From Alkalihalobacillus alcalophilus ATCC 27647 = CGMCC 1.3604 (GTDB taxonomy: Bacteria > Bacillota > Bacilli > Bacillales > Bacillaceae_D): a stretch of DNA of 64,000 nucleotides. Location of the stretch: positions 62,001 to 126,000 of the forward strand of contig NZ_ALPT02000001.1 of NCBI RefSeq assembly GCF_000292245.2, read 5' to 3'. Every line of letters starts with the position of its first letter. Position 1 is the first letter of the stretch. The position numbers and the translations under genes are program-made. The notes beneath the pieces were generated by a model that saw only the letters and a list, made by a program, of their open reading frames with translations, had not been told where the DNA came from and did no database searches. This document shows positions 25,729 through 34,692 of the stretch, in pieces.

Positions 25729-26346
25729 TTAACTTTTTTGACCAATTTTATTTTCCGATCCATTAAAAATCCGCATCACATTCGTACGGTGACGCCAGAG
25801 TGAAAGGATGGCAACAACAAATGTCAAATAGATAAAGACAAGTGGATAATCATAATAAGGCAATAGAAAGAATGTCGCAACAGGTGTTAATAGGACAAAT
25901 AGTAACGATCCTAAAGAAACATATCGCGTAAAGATAATACTTATAATCGCAATTAAACCAGCTATGAGAGCGGGCCAAAAAACAAGGGTTGATAAAACCC
26001 CAATCGTTGTGGCAACCCCTTTACCACCTTTGAAGTTGTAATAGACAGGCCAATTGTGACCGATAATTGCTGCTACTCCACCAAGAACAGGAAACCAACC
26101 TAAATCATTTGTAGCCACCATATATCCAAACCAAACAGCTATAACCCCTTTAAGAACATCTAAAATTAAAACGGTTATCGCTGGTCCTACCCCTAAGACA
26201 CGTAATGTATTTGTGGCACCAGCGTTTCCACTACCATGCTGACGAATATCGACTTTTTTAATCTTTTTAGCAATAATATAACTAAAACTAATCGACCCTA
26301 CTAAATATCCAAATACAATGGTAACGACTAATAAGATACCCTCCAT
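25729..26346 (-). CDS. plsY: glycerol-3-phosphate acyltransferase PlsY
   Basis: This polytopic membrane enzyme transfers acyl groups from acyl-phosphate to glycerol 3-phosphate, making lysophosphatidate. The three family motifs are visible: GSISFSY, HGSGNAGATNTLRVLG, and GHNWPVYYNFKGGKGVATTIG. The start is the ATG at 26346 with GGGGGAG just upstream (205 residues); a TTG four codons earlier is the alternative. Product of gpsA is the substrate here, and plsC, the next acyltransferase, is encoded 5 kb upstream. Confidence 0.95.
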   Translation of the reverse strand: MEGILLVVTIVFGYLVGSISFSYIIAKKIKKVDIRQHGSGNAGATNTLRVLGVGPAITVLILDVLKGVIAVWFGYMVATNDLGWFPVLGGVAAIIGHNWPVYYNFKGGKGVATTIGVLSTLVFWPALIAGLIAIISIIFTRYVSLGSLLFVLLTPVATFFLLPYYDYPLVFIYLTFVVAILSLWRHRTNVMRIFNGSENKIGQKS

Positions 26347-26364
26347 ATTCTCCCCCAAAATGAT

Positions 26365-27678
26365 TTAATCGTTCTTTTTTCGAGCTAGAATTTTAATTGG
26401 TGTCCCCTCAAATTCAAATGTTGCACGCAATTTATTTTCTAAAAATCGTTGATATGAGAAGTGCATCAGCTCAGGTTCATTGACAAAAAACACAAAAGTT
26501 GGTGGCGCTACTGCCACTTGCGTCACATAGCTAATTCTCAAGCGCTTCCCTTTATCTGTCGGTGTAGGATTCATCGCAACCGCATCCATAATCACATCAT
26601 TTAACACATGTGTTTGCACACGTAACAGATGGTTTTCCGCAACTTTATTTACAGCTGGTAAGACAAACTGCAATCTTTGTTTTGTTTTAGCTGACAAGAA
26701 CAAAACAGGTGCATAGCTTAAGAATAAAAATTCATCTCTAATTTTTTGCTCAAAATTCTGCATCGTTTTGTCATCTTTTACAACAGTATCCCATTTATTG
26801 ACGACGATAATAACGGCACGACCGGCTTCATGAGCGTATCCGGCAATTTTTTTATCTTGTTCAATGATACCTTCTTCTGCATTAATAACGATTAAAACGA
26901 CATTAGAACGTTCAATCGCTTTTAATGAGCGCAGCACACTATATTTCTCCGTTGATTCATACACCTTACCTCTTTTTCTCATCCCAGCTGTATCGATAAG
27001 CACATACTTCTGTTCATCTTTTGTAAAAGGTGTATCAATCGCATCTCTTGTTGTTCCAGGTATATTACTAACAATTACTCGTTCTTCACCGAGCATCGCA
27101 TTTACTAAAGATGATTTCCCTACATTTGGTCTACCAATTAATGAAATACGAATCGTTTCCTCATCATAATCATCGCCATCATCTTCAGGGAAATATTCAA
27201 TCACCGCATCCAACAAATCGCCTAAGCCTAAGCCATGCGAACCTGAGATCGGATATGGTTCACCTATTCCAAGTGAGTAAAATTCGTATAATTCTTCACG
27301 CATTTCAGGATTATCGATTTTGTTAACTCCTAAAACAACCGGTTTTTTTGAGCGGAATAATAATTTCGCTACTTCTTGGTCCGCACCCGTAATTCCTTCT
27401 TTTCCATTCACAATAAATACAATAACATCCGCTTCTTTAATCGCTAGTTCCGCTTGCTCCCTCATTTGCACGAGCAAAGGTTCGTCTCCTAGTTCAATTC
27501 CACCTGTATCAATTAAGTTAAAGTCACGGTTTAACCATTCACCCTTACTGTATAACCGATCTCTTGTTACTCCAGGCATATCTTCAACAATTGCAACTCG
27601 TTCCCCAACAATTCGATTAAATATTGTCGATTTTCCGACATTCGGACGACCTACAATAGCCACTACTGGCTTCGTCAT
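26365..27678 (-). CDS. der: ribosome biogenesis GTPase Der (EngA)
   Basis: Der has two tandem GTPase domains and a C-terminal KH-like domain, and is needed for 50S subunit assembly. First P-loop: GRPNVGKSTIFN at residues 10-21, with DTGGI and NKIDN. Second: GRPNVGKSSLVN near residue 182, with DTAGMRKRGKV and NKWDTV. The C-terminal PPTFVFFVNEPELMHFSYQRFLENKLR is typical. 437 residues. Element A begins 135 bp upstream of its start, so part of the der promoter region could have been rearranged. Confidence 0.98.
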   Translation of the reverse strand: MTKPVVAIVGRPNVGKSTIFNRIVGERVAIVEDMPGVTRDRLYSKGEWLNRDFNLIDTGGIELGDEPLLVQMREQAELAIKEADVIVFIVNGKEGITGADQEVAKLLFRSKKPVVLGVNKIDNPEMREELYEFYSLGIGEPYPISGSHGLGLGDLLDAVIEYFPEDDGDDYDEETIRISLIGRPNVGKSSLVNAMLGEERVIVSNIPGTTRDAIDTPFTKDEQKYVLIDTAGMRKRGKVYESTEKYSVLRSLKAIERSNVVLIVINAEEGIIEQDKKIAGYAHEAGRAVIIVVNKWDTVVKDDKTMQNFEQKIRDEFLFLSYAPVLFLSAKTKQRLQFVLPAVNKVAENHLLRVQTHVLNDVIMDAVAMNPTPTDKGKRLRISYVTQVAVAPPTFVFFVNEPELMHFSYQRFLENKLRATFEFEGTPIKILARKKND

Positions 27679-27990
27679 AGCGTCACGACCTTCCTTTTTA
27701 AACTTTACATGTCATTACATCCGTAACTCATTCATTCTACTAAAAGTTTATTAGCTTGTACATATTATTTCCTGAAAAGCCTTTTTTTTATCCACTTTCG
27801 AGTTTCTAATTTACTCAACTTTCGCAGAGTATGATTGGCTCTTAACCGTTGATAGAGATTGATTTTAGGGAGATACAACACTCAATTTGACTTTACATGA
27901 ACGGTTCAATCGTTGACAGTCTGAACACATCTCTTCGTAGGCTGTTGAAGGAATCTGTTCACTAAAATAAGCACTTCGGCTGTCGCTCCC

Positions 27991-28093
27991 AAAACCATAC
28001 TCCGCGTCCTGCGGGAACCTGGCGAGCCTCCTCGGCAAGCCTTGCGGGGTCTCGCTCCACGGTTTATTCCCGCGGGAGTCTCCGTATGGTTTT
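27991..28093. repeat. hairpin module, AACCATAC type (element A, left)
   Basis: AAAACCATAC at the left end pairs with GTATGGTTTT at the right end. Inside, GCGGGAA pairs with TTCCCGC, AACC with GGTT, GCGAG with CTCGC, and GCAAG with CTTGC, making one long near-continuous hairpin. Conserved core words are GAGCCTCCTCG, GGTCTC and GAGTCTCCG. The same module, in either orientation, is at 47368-47470 and 61462-61564. Confidence 0.85.
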
Positions 28094-28436
28094 TCCGCTA
28101 AGTGTCGTGGAGTTGCTTGATGATATGGCCATTCTCAATTAGCTATTTCTAACGCAGAAGGACCTTCTTCTTCACTTTGTTGGTTATGGAACTAAATAGG
28201 GAGTTGCCAGCTATTTTTTTCCGAAGTCTGCAGGAATGAAAAGACATGATTCCAATCGAAACCAGCTCGATCATCTAGCTAACGTACAGAGCATCAACAA
28301 TGATTGGTTTACAACTGTAACGGATTTAATCATTGAAAGAGAAAAATCATTCTCAAGCTAATGTACGTTGAAGTCATGACTGTTTTTTTATTCAATGAGA
28401 AAAAGGAACCTAGATTCGATTCCAGTATCTAGCGGA

Positions 28437-28545
28437 CAAACAGACACGGAGACTCCCGCAGGAATAAACCGTCCAATGAGACCCCGCAAGCGTGAAACGC
28501 TGAGGAGGCTCATGAGGTTCCTGCAGGACGCGGAGTGTCTGTTTG
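28437..28545. repeat. hairpin module, CAAACAGACAC type (element A, right)
   Basis: CAAACAGACAC pairs with GTGTCTGTTTG over 11 bp, then GCAGGAA with TTCCTGC, AACC with GGTT, and ATGAG with CTCAT. It is homologous to the other module of element A but inverted, and its stem bases differ from that module while pairing is kept. Confidence 0.85.
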
Positions 28546-28730
28546 GGAGCGACCGCCGGAGGGCCTATTATTTTTTTCTTAATGCACAGTTTATCCGTTT
28601 GGTGTGATAGTGCGTTCTCGCTTTTCAAACGTGTCAAGGGCATTTGTTTAAGAGCTTCTATTCGCTCTGCCAACTCGTTGAACGGATTTTCTCGATGCGA
28701 AAGTTGAGTAATTTAGTAATCCCTACTATT

Positions 28731-29414
28731 TTATGCATCCACTTTGACGTTATTCGCTCGCTCCAATTTTTGTCTTGCTCTTGTAGTCGCTCTTACTGAT
28801 GGATATAAGACTTCCTGCTGCTGTTTACCTGTTCTCCACTGTAAAAAGAGTTGGTTAATGCTACTTAGCATATATCTAATAAAAGCAATACAAGCAAAAA
28901 TACAGATAGTAAAAGTCACCACATCTAAAAAGAGCATTCGCCCAATTTCAGCAAAACCAAAAAAATAATGTTTTACAAATCCAGATAAAAATTCTCCTTG
29001 TAACATTCCGACTATGGACGTGATGGCCTTATCTTTAATCGACCCTAAATGGAAGGAAGCAATAATAAAGCTAATCGCCGCTAAATAAATTCTTTGATCG
29101 ATAAACAAAACGACTGGGTCAAACAAGGTAAATACGTCAAAAGTAGCATAAGCGATAGCTAATAGACTAGATAAAACGAGCATATAAATCATTTTTGGCC
29201 ATTTATAAAAACGCAAAAAAGAGCAAATAAACATAAAAGCAGGGATAAGTGCCACTCTAAACGAAAAACCATTCCAAAAAATTTGAAGAGGCATAATCGT
29301 AACAATTGTTAACAAACAAACAGTTAACCAAAAACGTTGATTTGTTTTATTAAAAAAGAAGGTTAATACGATCCATACACCCCAAGCAGCCCAATAAAAA
29401 TACATTCCTTCCAA
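28731..29414 (-). CDS. yphA: YphA-like membrane protein
   Basis: A 227-residue integral membrane protein with about six hydrophobic segments, opening YFYWAAWGVWIVLTFFF and ending in a basic tail rich in Arg and Lys. Location between der and the S1-domain gene, as in B. subtilis, and general form suggest YphA, whose role is unknown. The start may be the TTG at 29414, which has AAAGGAAGAG upstream, or the ATG at 29405, whose GGAAGG is too close. Element A ends 21 bp past its stop codon. Confidence 0.75.
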   Translation of the reverse strand: MEGMYFYWAAWGVWIVLTFFFNKTNQRFWLTVCLLTIVTIMPLQIFWNGFSFRVALIPAFMFICSFLRFYKWPKMIYMLVLSSLLAIAYATFDVFTLFDPVVLFIDQRIYLAAISFIIASFHLGSIKDKAITSIVGMLQGEFLSGFVKHYFFGFAEIGRMLFLDVVTFTICIFACIAFIRYMLSSINQLFLQWRTGKQQQEVLYPSVRATTRARQKLERANNVKVDA

Positions 29415-29615
29415 TTTCTTCTCTTCCTTTCTGAAGAATTCATTCTATTAAAAAATGATTCTTTCATCTTCTTTTTAAAATTATCGTCTAAAAGAAAGCT
29501 TTCTAATCATCAAAATAATATTTAATTGAAGGAGGAGTCTCCTCATGACAAAGTCAGAGGCCACTGAAACTTGGACTGTTTGTAAAGTAAAAGTTATAAG
29601 ATTTAGCTGTACTCC

Positions 29616-29726
29616 GCCAACTCCATACCCTACGCGTTCCGCCGGTGAACCGGGAGCCTCCTCGCTTTGCTGCGAGGTCTCCCGTGTTTCACTTTTCCGG
29701 CAAGAGTCTCCGGGTATTGCGTTGGC
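29616..29726. repeat. solo hairpin module, distant relative of those in elements A-C
   Basis: GCCAAC pairs with GTTGGC at the ends; then TACCC with GGGTA, GCCGG with CCGGC, GTGAA with TTCAC, CGGGAG with CTCCCG, and CCTCGC with GCGAGG, closing on TTTGCT. The core words GAGCCTCCTCG, GGTCTC and GAGTCTCCG are shared with the element modules although the stems are different in sequence. It is not flanked by the 14-bp terminal repeats. Otherwise the 495-bp gap from yphA to the S1 gene holds only the terminator at 29852. Confidence 0.8.
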
Positions 29727-29851
29727 TCCGTTTTGGTTAAAGAAAAACGATTGTAGCCATAATCATTCATCTAATACTGTTGGATTATAAATAATGGTGC
29801 ATAGTAAAAAATCATTTACGAGCAGATGGCTGCCCCTCTGTTCGAAATCCG

Positions 29852-29893
29852 AAAAAAGCTGTTGATTTTACTATTTTCAGTAAATCAACAGCT
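29852..29893 (-). terminator. terminator of the S1-domain gene
   Basis: AGCTGTTGATTT...ACT pairs with AGTAAATCAACAGCT in a 15-bp stem, and the minus strand continues into TTTTTT. Confidence 0.88.
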
Positions 29894-29910
29894 CAAAACC
29901 TCTATTATCA

Positions 29911-31062
29911 TTATGATTTATATTTTTTTAATTGATCACCAATCATATCACCCAATGAGAATCCGCTAGATTCTTCTTCTTTATGACTTTCATAATCAGC
30001 ATAATGGTCTTCTACGTCTTCTTCAATCAAAGCTCGAATACTTAACGAAATTCTCTTTTCGTCTAGGTTAACATCGAGAACCTTAGCTTGAACTTTTTCA
30101 CCTTCTGTTAAAACTTCAGATGGTGTACCAATATGACGATTGGCAATTTGAGAAATATGAACTAAACCTTCAACCCCATCGGCTACTTCAATAAAGGCTC
30201 CAAAGGATACTAAACGTTTAACCGTTCCTGAAACAACATCACCTTGAGAAATGGTTCCCTCAATTTTTTCCCATGGGCCAGGTAATGTATCTTTAATAGA
30301 TAAAGATACTCTTTCGCTTTCCGTATCAACAGAAAGTACCTTCACTTTCACTTTATCGCCTTCTGAGACAACGTCCGATGGTGACTCAACACGATGATGG
30401 GCAAGTTGAGATATATGTACAAGACCATCAACACCACCTAAGTCAACAAAGGCTCCAAAATTAGTTAACCTTTGAACGGTTCCTTCAATAACCATCCCTG
30501 GTTCAATTCCTTGTAATAAATGTTTTTTCTGTTTTTCAACTTCCTCATCTAAAACGACACGTTGAGATAATATTAATTTATTATTATCTTTATCTAGCTC
30601 AACGACTTTTAAGCGAAGGGTTTTCCCTTTATAATCCGAGAAATCCTCAACATAATGACGTTCAACCAACGAAGCTGGGATAAATCCACGCACTCCAAGA
30701 TCAACGACTAAACCACCTTTAACGACATCAGCAATAATGGTTTCAATTACTTCACCCGTTTCAAACGAGTTTTGTAAAGAGACCCACGCCTTCTCAGCCT
30801 GTACCGCTCTTTTTGATAAAACTAGCTCATCATCTTCCAACTTTAACACCTTTAACTCAACTTCATCATCTACAGACAAGACATCAGAGACTTTTTCAAC
30901 ATGTAAACTAGATAATTCACTAATCGGAATAACTCCATCTACTTTATAACCAACATCAACAAAAGCTTGTTTATCCTCTACTTTTGTTATTTTCCCCGAA
31001 ATGACATCACCTACTACTATCGATTTCATTCCAGCCACTTCACTATTCATTTCATTAACCAT
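29911..31062 (-). CDS. ypfD: S1 RNA-binding domain protein (30S ribosomal protein S1 homologue, YpfD)
   Basis: Four S1 OB-fold repeats follow one another: VGDVISGKITKVEDKQAFVDVG near residue 17, then TGEVIETIIADVVKGGLVVDLG, GMVIEGTVQRLTNFGAFVDLG, and GDVVSGTVKRLVSFGAFIEV. The last two hold the canonical GLVHISQ. At 383 residues it has the four-domain form of Bacillus YpfD rather than the six-domain proteobacterial S1. The ATG at 31062 has GGAGG eight bases upstream. It follows plsC and cmk, and ends in its own terminator. Confidence 0.95.
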   Translation of the reverse strand: MVNEMNSEVAGMKSIVVGDVISGKITKVEDKQAFVDVGYKVDGVIPISELSSLHVEKVSDVLSVDDEVELKVLKLEDDELVLSKRAVQAEKAWVSLQNSFETGEVIETIIADVVKGGLVVDLGVRGFIPASLVERHYVEDFSDYKGKTLRLKVVELDKDNNKLILSQRVVLDEEVEKQKKHLLQGIEPGMVIEGTVQRLTNFGAFVDLGGVDGLVHISQLAHHRVESPSDVVSEGDKVKVKVLSVDTESERVSLSIKDTLPGPWEKIEGTISQGDVVSGTVKRLVSFGAFIEVADGVEGLVHISQIANRHIGTPSEVLTEGEKVQAKVLDVNLDEKRISLSIRALIEEDVEDHYADYESHKEEESSGFSLGDMIGDQLKKYKS

Positions 31063-31146
31063 TGACTTTTTCCTCCTTCAACCATAAAGATCTCATTTGA
31101 ACAAAGTGCATTCTTATAAAATAACTTCCACACATTGTGAAAGGAA

Positions 31147-31734
31147 TTAACGGTTCGAATGTTCGTCGATTAACTTCTGAATTTCATTCATAATCACTTC
31201 TGTCGCTTCTTCAGCTGTCAATTTATTTTGTCGATGTTCATCAAAAGGAATAGGGGCCCCATAAACTAATTGGAGTGGCTTAAACTTTTGATAAGGACCG
31301 ATGACAGCACACGGAATAACGGTTGCATTAGAGCGTAAGGCGAAAAAACCAGCTCCAGCTAAGCCTTTTCCCATTTTTCCATCCTTACTCCTTGTGCCTT
31401 CAGGAAACAGCCCCAGCATCTCTCCATCTCTTAAATATTGGATGGCTGTTCTTAACGCTTGCTTATCACTCATACCTCTTTTGACAGGGAAAGCCCCTAA
31501 CCTTGGTAAGAGACTTTTTAAAATCGGCTTTTCAAACAATTCTTGCTTTGCCATATAATGAATTGGGCGTTTAAGATATGAACCAAGTAATGGTGGATCA
31601 AAGTTACTAATATGGTTACAACATAATAAAACACTGCCTTCTTCAGGAATGTTTTCCTTGCCTTTGATTTTTACTTTATAAGCAGTCGACAGAAAAACAC
31701 GACAAATCGTTTGACCGAGTTTGTAGATGCTCAT
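31147..31734 (-). CDS. plsC: 1-acyl-sn-glycerol-3-phosphate acyltransferase
   Basis: It adds the second acyl chain to lysophosphatidate. The catalytic HX4D motif is in CCNHISNFDPPLLG near residue 38, and the glycerol-phosphate motif FPEGTRSKDGKMGKG near residue 112. The 195-residue length is usual for Bacillus PlsC. Its ATG at 31734 directly abuts the cmk stop, so it is co-translated with cmk. Confidence 0.93.
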   Translation of the reverse strand: MSIYKLGQTICRVFLSTAYKVKIKGKENIPEEGSVLLCCNHISNFDPPLLGSYLKRPIHYMAKQELFEKPILKSLLPRLGAFPVKRGMSDKQALRTAIQYLRDGEMLGLFPEGTRSKDGKMGKGLAGAGFFALRSNATVIPCAVIGPYQKFKPLQLVYGAPIPFDEHRQNKLTAEEATEVIMNEIQKLIDEHSNR

Positions 31735-32409
31735 TTATGAAATTCTCTCCTTCGCTAAGTCAATAATGGCCTCTACCACCTCATCAATGGTTAAACTTGT
31801 CGTATCTAGTTCCTTGGCATCTTCAGCCTTCTTTAACGGTGCCACTTCTCTAGTAGAGTCAAACTCGTCTCTTCTGGCAATATCTTTTTTTAATTGTTCT
31901 AAATCAGAGTCAATCCCTTTTTTCACTTGTTCCTCATGACGCCTTTTAGCTCGTTCATCTACAGATGCCGTTAAAAAGATTTTTAATTTTGCATTTGGAA
32001 GCACGTGGGTTCCTATATCTCTTCCGTCTAATACAACTTGTCCTTCTTTAGCAAGTAAGCGTTGACGCTCTACCATTTCTTCGCGTACAGCTTGATGACT
32101 CGCAGCTAACGAAACATGCTGGTTCACTTCATTTGAACGAATTTGCTCGGTTACTTCTTCGTTATTTAAAAGAACCTTTGTATACGCTTTTTCATTCACA
32201 AGTCTAATCGTTAGACTATCCAGTAACTGCCTCATTTCTTTACCATCACTTAAGGAAATGTCTTCTCTAAGTGCGGCATACGTTAAGGCACGGTACATAG
32301 CCCCTGTATCAATGTATAAAAAAGATAATTTCTCAGCCACTAATTTAGCTACCGTACTTTTTCCAGCACCTGCAGGACCATCAATGGCAATTGCTAAACG
32401 TTCTTCCAT
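31735..32409 (-). CDS. cmk: cytidylate kinase
   Basis: It phosphorylates CMP and dCMP. The P-loop is DGPAGAGKSTVAK near residue 9, followed by YIDTGAMYRALTYAAL and VVLDGRDIGTHVLPNAKLKIFLTAS, and the lid region RAKRRHEEQ. The start is the ATG at 32409 (224 residues) preceded by GAGGTG; the longer open frame adds 12 unconserved residues. Confidence 0.97.
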   Translation of the reverse strand: MEERLAIAIDGPAGAGKSTVAKLVAEKLSFLYIDTGAMYRALTYAALREDISLSDGKEMRQLLDSLTIRLVNEKAYTKVLLNNEEVTEQIRSNEVNQHVSLAASHQAVREEMVERQRLLAKEGQVVLDGRDIGTHVLPNAKLKIFLTASVDERAKRRHEEQVKKGIDSDLEQLKKDIARRDEFDSTREVAPLKKAEDAKELDTTSLTIDEVVEAIIDLAKERIS

Positions 32410-32534
32410 TTCATTACACCTCATCCATGTCAACACAACATTCATTTACAGTACTTTAATCAGTTTGATACTATTTTTATATTTTATCATATTCTTAAAA
32501 GAGGGTCTAACTTATCTGGAGAAATTCTCTAAAG

Positions 32535-33185
32535 TTAAGCCTTATCTACTTGAACAAACTGACGCTTAAAACAAAATTGGATAATTTCTTCTCTTGTTTG
32601 GGAGGGCATCTCCTCAAACTGACAAGAAACAAGTTGTTTTCTGTCATTAAAACTATTTATGCGAATGATCTTTGCCTTTGTACCGATCGTTTTTTTCCGT
32701 CCCTTTCCTAAAACGATTAACAATGATACCTCTTGCATTGGCCGTAGTTTTTCGTGGATAGGAATAAAAAAAGAGCAACCTCCCCCACTTAAATCAAAGG
32801 TCGTTGTTGCAAATGTTTTCTCATTAATAGTAACGGTGACATCTAATAAGGTTTTAATTCGCAAATACTCACGCCTTTGAATTCGTTTATACTCTGTTAA
32901 AGGGGCATTTTTTAAAATAAGTACTGGAATTTGCATGATTTTACGCCCTATAATTTCGGATTCAAATTGATAAATAGCCTTATCTTTGCCTATATAGGAA
33001 ACGAGAAATGAAGTCCCCTTTAAAAAATATGATTGTTTTTGTGTTAATTCACTTATCGGATAGTAAATCACGAGATCTTGATTTAAAAAATCAACTACCA
33101 TCGACGAGAATTTCTCTGTTTTTGGCTTCCCCATATCTGATTGTTCAGTTAACTCTAGATAGATTGACTTACCGATTTCAATCAA
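32535..33185 (-). CDS. ypfA: PilZ-domain c-di-GMP receptor (YpfA/MotI/DgrA type)
   Basis: In B. subtilis YpfA (MotI, DgrA) binds c-di-GMP and acts as a clutch on the flagellar motor. The N-terminal YcgR-like domain is followed by a PilZ domain with the ligand motif RRxxxR in QRREYLRIK near residue 105 and the downstream DLSGGGCSF. Both halves of the c-di-GMP site are intact. The start is probably the TTG at 33185, with GGAG eight bases upstream, giving MIEIGKSIYLE; a GTG at 33194 overlaps that site. Confidence 0.9.
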   Translation of the reverse strand: MIEIGKSIYLELTEQSDMGKPKTEKFSSMVVDFLNQDLVIYYPISELTQKQSYFLKGTSFLVSYIGKDKAIYQFESEIIGRKIMQIPVLILKNAPLTEYKRIQRREYLRIKTLLDVTVTINEKTFATTTFDLSGGGCSFFIPIHEKLRPMQEVSLLIVLGKGRKKTIGTKAKIIRINSFNDRKQLVSCQFEEMPSQTREEIIQFCFKRQFVQVDKA

Positions 33186-33267
33186 TCTTACCACTCCTTT
33201 TGTACTATTGATTCTCTATTATGACATGTTATGTATAATTGCGAAAGTATTTGTCCAAAACTTAATA

Positions 33268-33294
33268 AACCCCCTAAAGTTAAACCTTAGAGGG
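33268..33294 (-). terminator. ypeB terminator
   Basis: On the minus strand ACCCTCTAAGG pairs with CTTTAGGGGGT (with G-U pairs) around a short loop, followed by TTTATTAAG. It lies just past the ypeB stop. Confidence 0.7.
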
Positions 33295-33320
33295 TACTAT
33301 ATTTTCATATTTTGTTCTCT

Positions 33321-34673
33321 TTATGATTGATATTGATGCATCGATTCAGCTTGTGGCATTCTCTCAACTAGTTCTTCTTCCCCATTTTCTGCATTAATGA
33401 AAATGCGATAGGTTTCATCATTTAAAAGCCCGTAAAACTCATAACATAACACTTCTTCACCAATGTCATTTTTAATTAAACCTAGATGTTCTTCCATTAC
33501 CTCTAAACGAGGATTTAATTTGGCTTTTGCTTCATCTCTAGTAATCGACGGACTTGGTATATGACGTTCTTTATGATTGATTAAATAATCTTTTGCTTCA
33601 TAACCGACTATATCCCCATCATCTAAGGCAACTTCGACGGTAATGGAATCCGTATAAACTCGAACATCATCTTCAACATAAACAAATTTTAGCATCCCAA
33701 CCGAATCATATTGTTTGCTATCAACGAGCTGCATTTGTTCAAAGTTTTGATTTTTTAAATAGTCACTCGCTTTTTCGGAAGCCTCATTTAAACTCACATT
33801 CACTTCCCCGATGTTTCGAGCTTGCATAAACCAGATCGGATGTCCCCCTTGAACACTGATGTCCATATAGTAATTTGTTGCATGCTCTGGGTCGTCAATC
33901 GCAAGTGTATAAGCTTCATAAACTAACCCTTCACCTGTCTCCGAAATATGAATCGCCGCATTTTGACTCATATTTAAATAGTCACTTGCAATCTCTTTTG
34001 CTTCTTCTTTTGACACTCGCTTCCCATTTAATGCTTTTTTGAGTTGACCATTAATATCTTTCATCGCCGCGTTTTCAGGTCCCCACTCAAGCTCACTATA
34101 CCCTTCCACTGATTTATTCATTACTTCAAAATGAGAAAGTACTGTATTATCTCTTGGCTCATTTTGTGCAGTTATTTCTTTTTCAATGTCTAACCAACGA
34201 TGGCCATTCGCTAATACTTCCGCTTGGGTTTGACGGATTTCTTGACGAATTTCCTTTGAAAGTTGATACAACTGTTCCAAATTTTGATACTCTTCATCTG
34301 TCAACGGTTCTTGATCTAAATCACGAATCGATGTGCGATAAGTTAATTTACTTAAATTGTATAAAAATTCTTCTGTTTGACTAATATCGATTGAAGCGAG
34401 CGGTAATTGCCCCATTTCCTCTTGGGCTAAACTCGTCACACGCCAAACTTCTGCTAAAGAAGGTGTGAGTTGTCTTCTCGTATTCATCGCTAATGTTGAA
34501 CCTAACTGATCCTCAATTTGATCTAAATGAAAAGCTAAATCATGAAAGGCGCGTTGATAGTTATTCTCCGCCTGTGTCGCTAATACTTGTTTTTGTCCCT
34601 GTTCTTGAAATGCCCAATATCCGGTCGCAATTAAAGCAATACTCAGTAGACCGATTAGAACATTACGTACCAT
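33321..34673 (-). CDS. ypeB: spore germination protein YpeB
   Basis: YpeB is co-expressed with the cortex-lytic enzyme SleB and each stabilises the other in the spore. The 450-residue protein has an N-terminal membrane anchor (VLIGLLSIALIATGYWAF), a long helical region, and C-terminal PepSY-like repeats, e.g. VSKEEAKEIASDYL and NASEKASDYLK-type segments. I start at the ATG at 34673 because GGAGGT lies eight bases before it; the ATG at 34679 is only two bases from that site. It follows sleB by 19 bp. Confidence 0.95.
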   Translation of the reverse strand: MVRNVLIGLLSIALIATGYWAFQEQGQKQVLATQAENNYQRAFHDLAFHLDQIEDQLGSTLAMNTRRQLTPSLAEVWRVTSLAQEEMGQLPLASIDISQTEEFLYNLSKLTYRTSIRDLDQEPLTDEEYQNLEQLYQLSKEIRQEIRQTQAEVLANGHRWLDIEKEITAQNEPRDNTVLSHFEVMNKSVEGYSELEWGPENAAMKDINGQLKKALNGKRVSKEEAKEIASDYLNMSQNAAIHISETGEGLVYEAYTLAIDDPEHATNYYMDISVQGGHPIWFMQARNIGEVNVSLNEASEKASDYLKNQNFEQMQLVDSKQYDSVGMLKFVYVEDDVRVYTDSITVEVALDDGDIVGYEAKDYLINHKERHIPSPSITRDEAKAKLNPRLEVMEEHLGLIKNDIGEEVLCYEFYGLLNDETYRIFINAENGEEELVERMPQAESMHQYQS

Positions 34674-34692
34674 AATCATTCACCTCCATAAT

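Larger units (their letters stand above)
27813..28709. mobile_element. element A: 897-bp non-coding element with terminal inverted repeats and 5-bp target duplication
   Basis: The ends are ACTCAACTTTCGCA (27813-27826) and its exact complement TGCGAAAGTTGAGT (28696-28709). It is flanked by AATTT on both sides (27808-27812 and 28710-28714), the sign of transposition with 5-bp staggered cuts. Inside are two hairpin modules in inverted orientation (27991-28093 and 28437-28545). No reading frame of transposase size exists, so it would depend on an enzyme encoded elsewhere. Two more copies lie at 46762-47621 (reverse orientation) and 61289-62204. It separates der from yphA, which are close neighbours in B. 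subtilis. Short open frames inside translate the modules and should not be called genes. Confidence 0.85.

Noticed and set aside
28395..28673. Open frames on both strands inside element A (and similar ones at 46896-47174, 47322-47633, 61416-61610, 61622-61909, 61807-62037)
   Set aside because: They translate the hairpin modules themselves, giving the same Arg/Pro-rich phrases in different frames and copies, and have no ribosome sites. They are a by-product of the repeat, not genes.
29545..29790. 81-codon open frame with a GGAGGAG ribosome-like site
   Set aside because: Most of it lies inside the solo hairpin module at 29616-29726; the GGAGGAG belongs to a local palindrome. The composition (Ser, Pro, Cys) is unlike the other proteins here.
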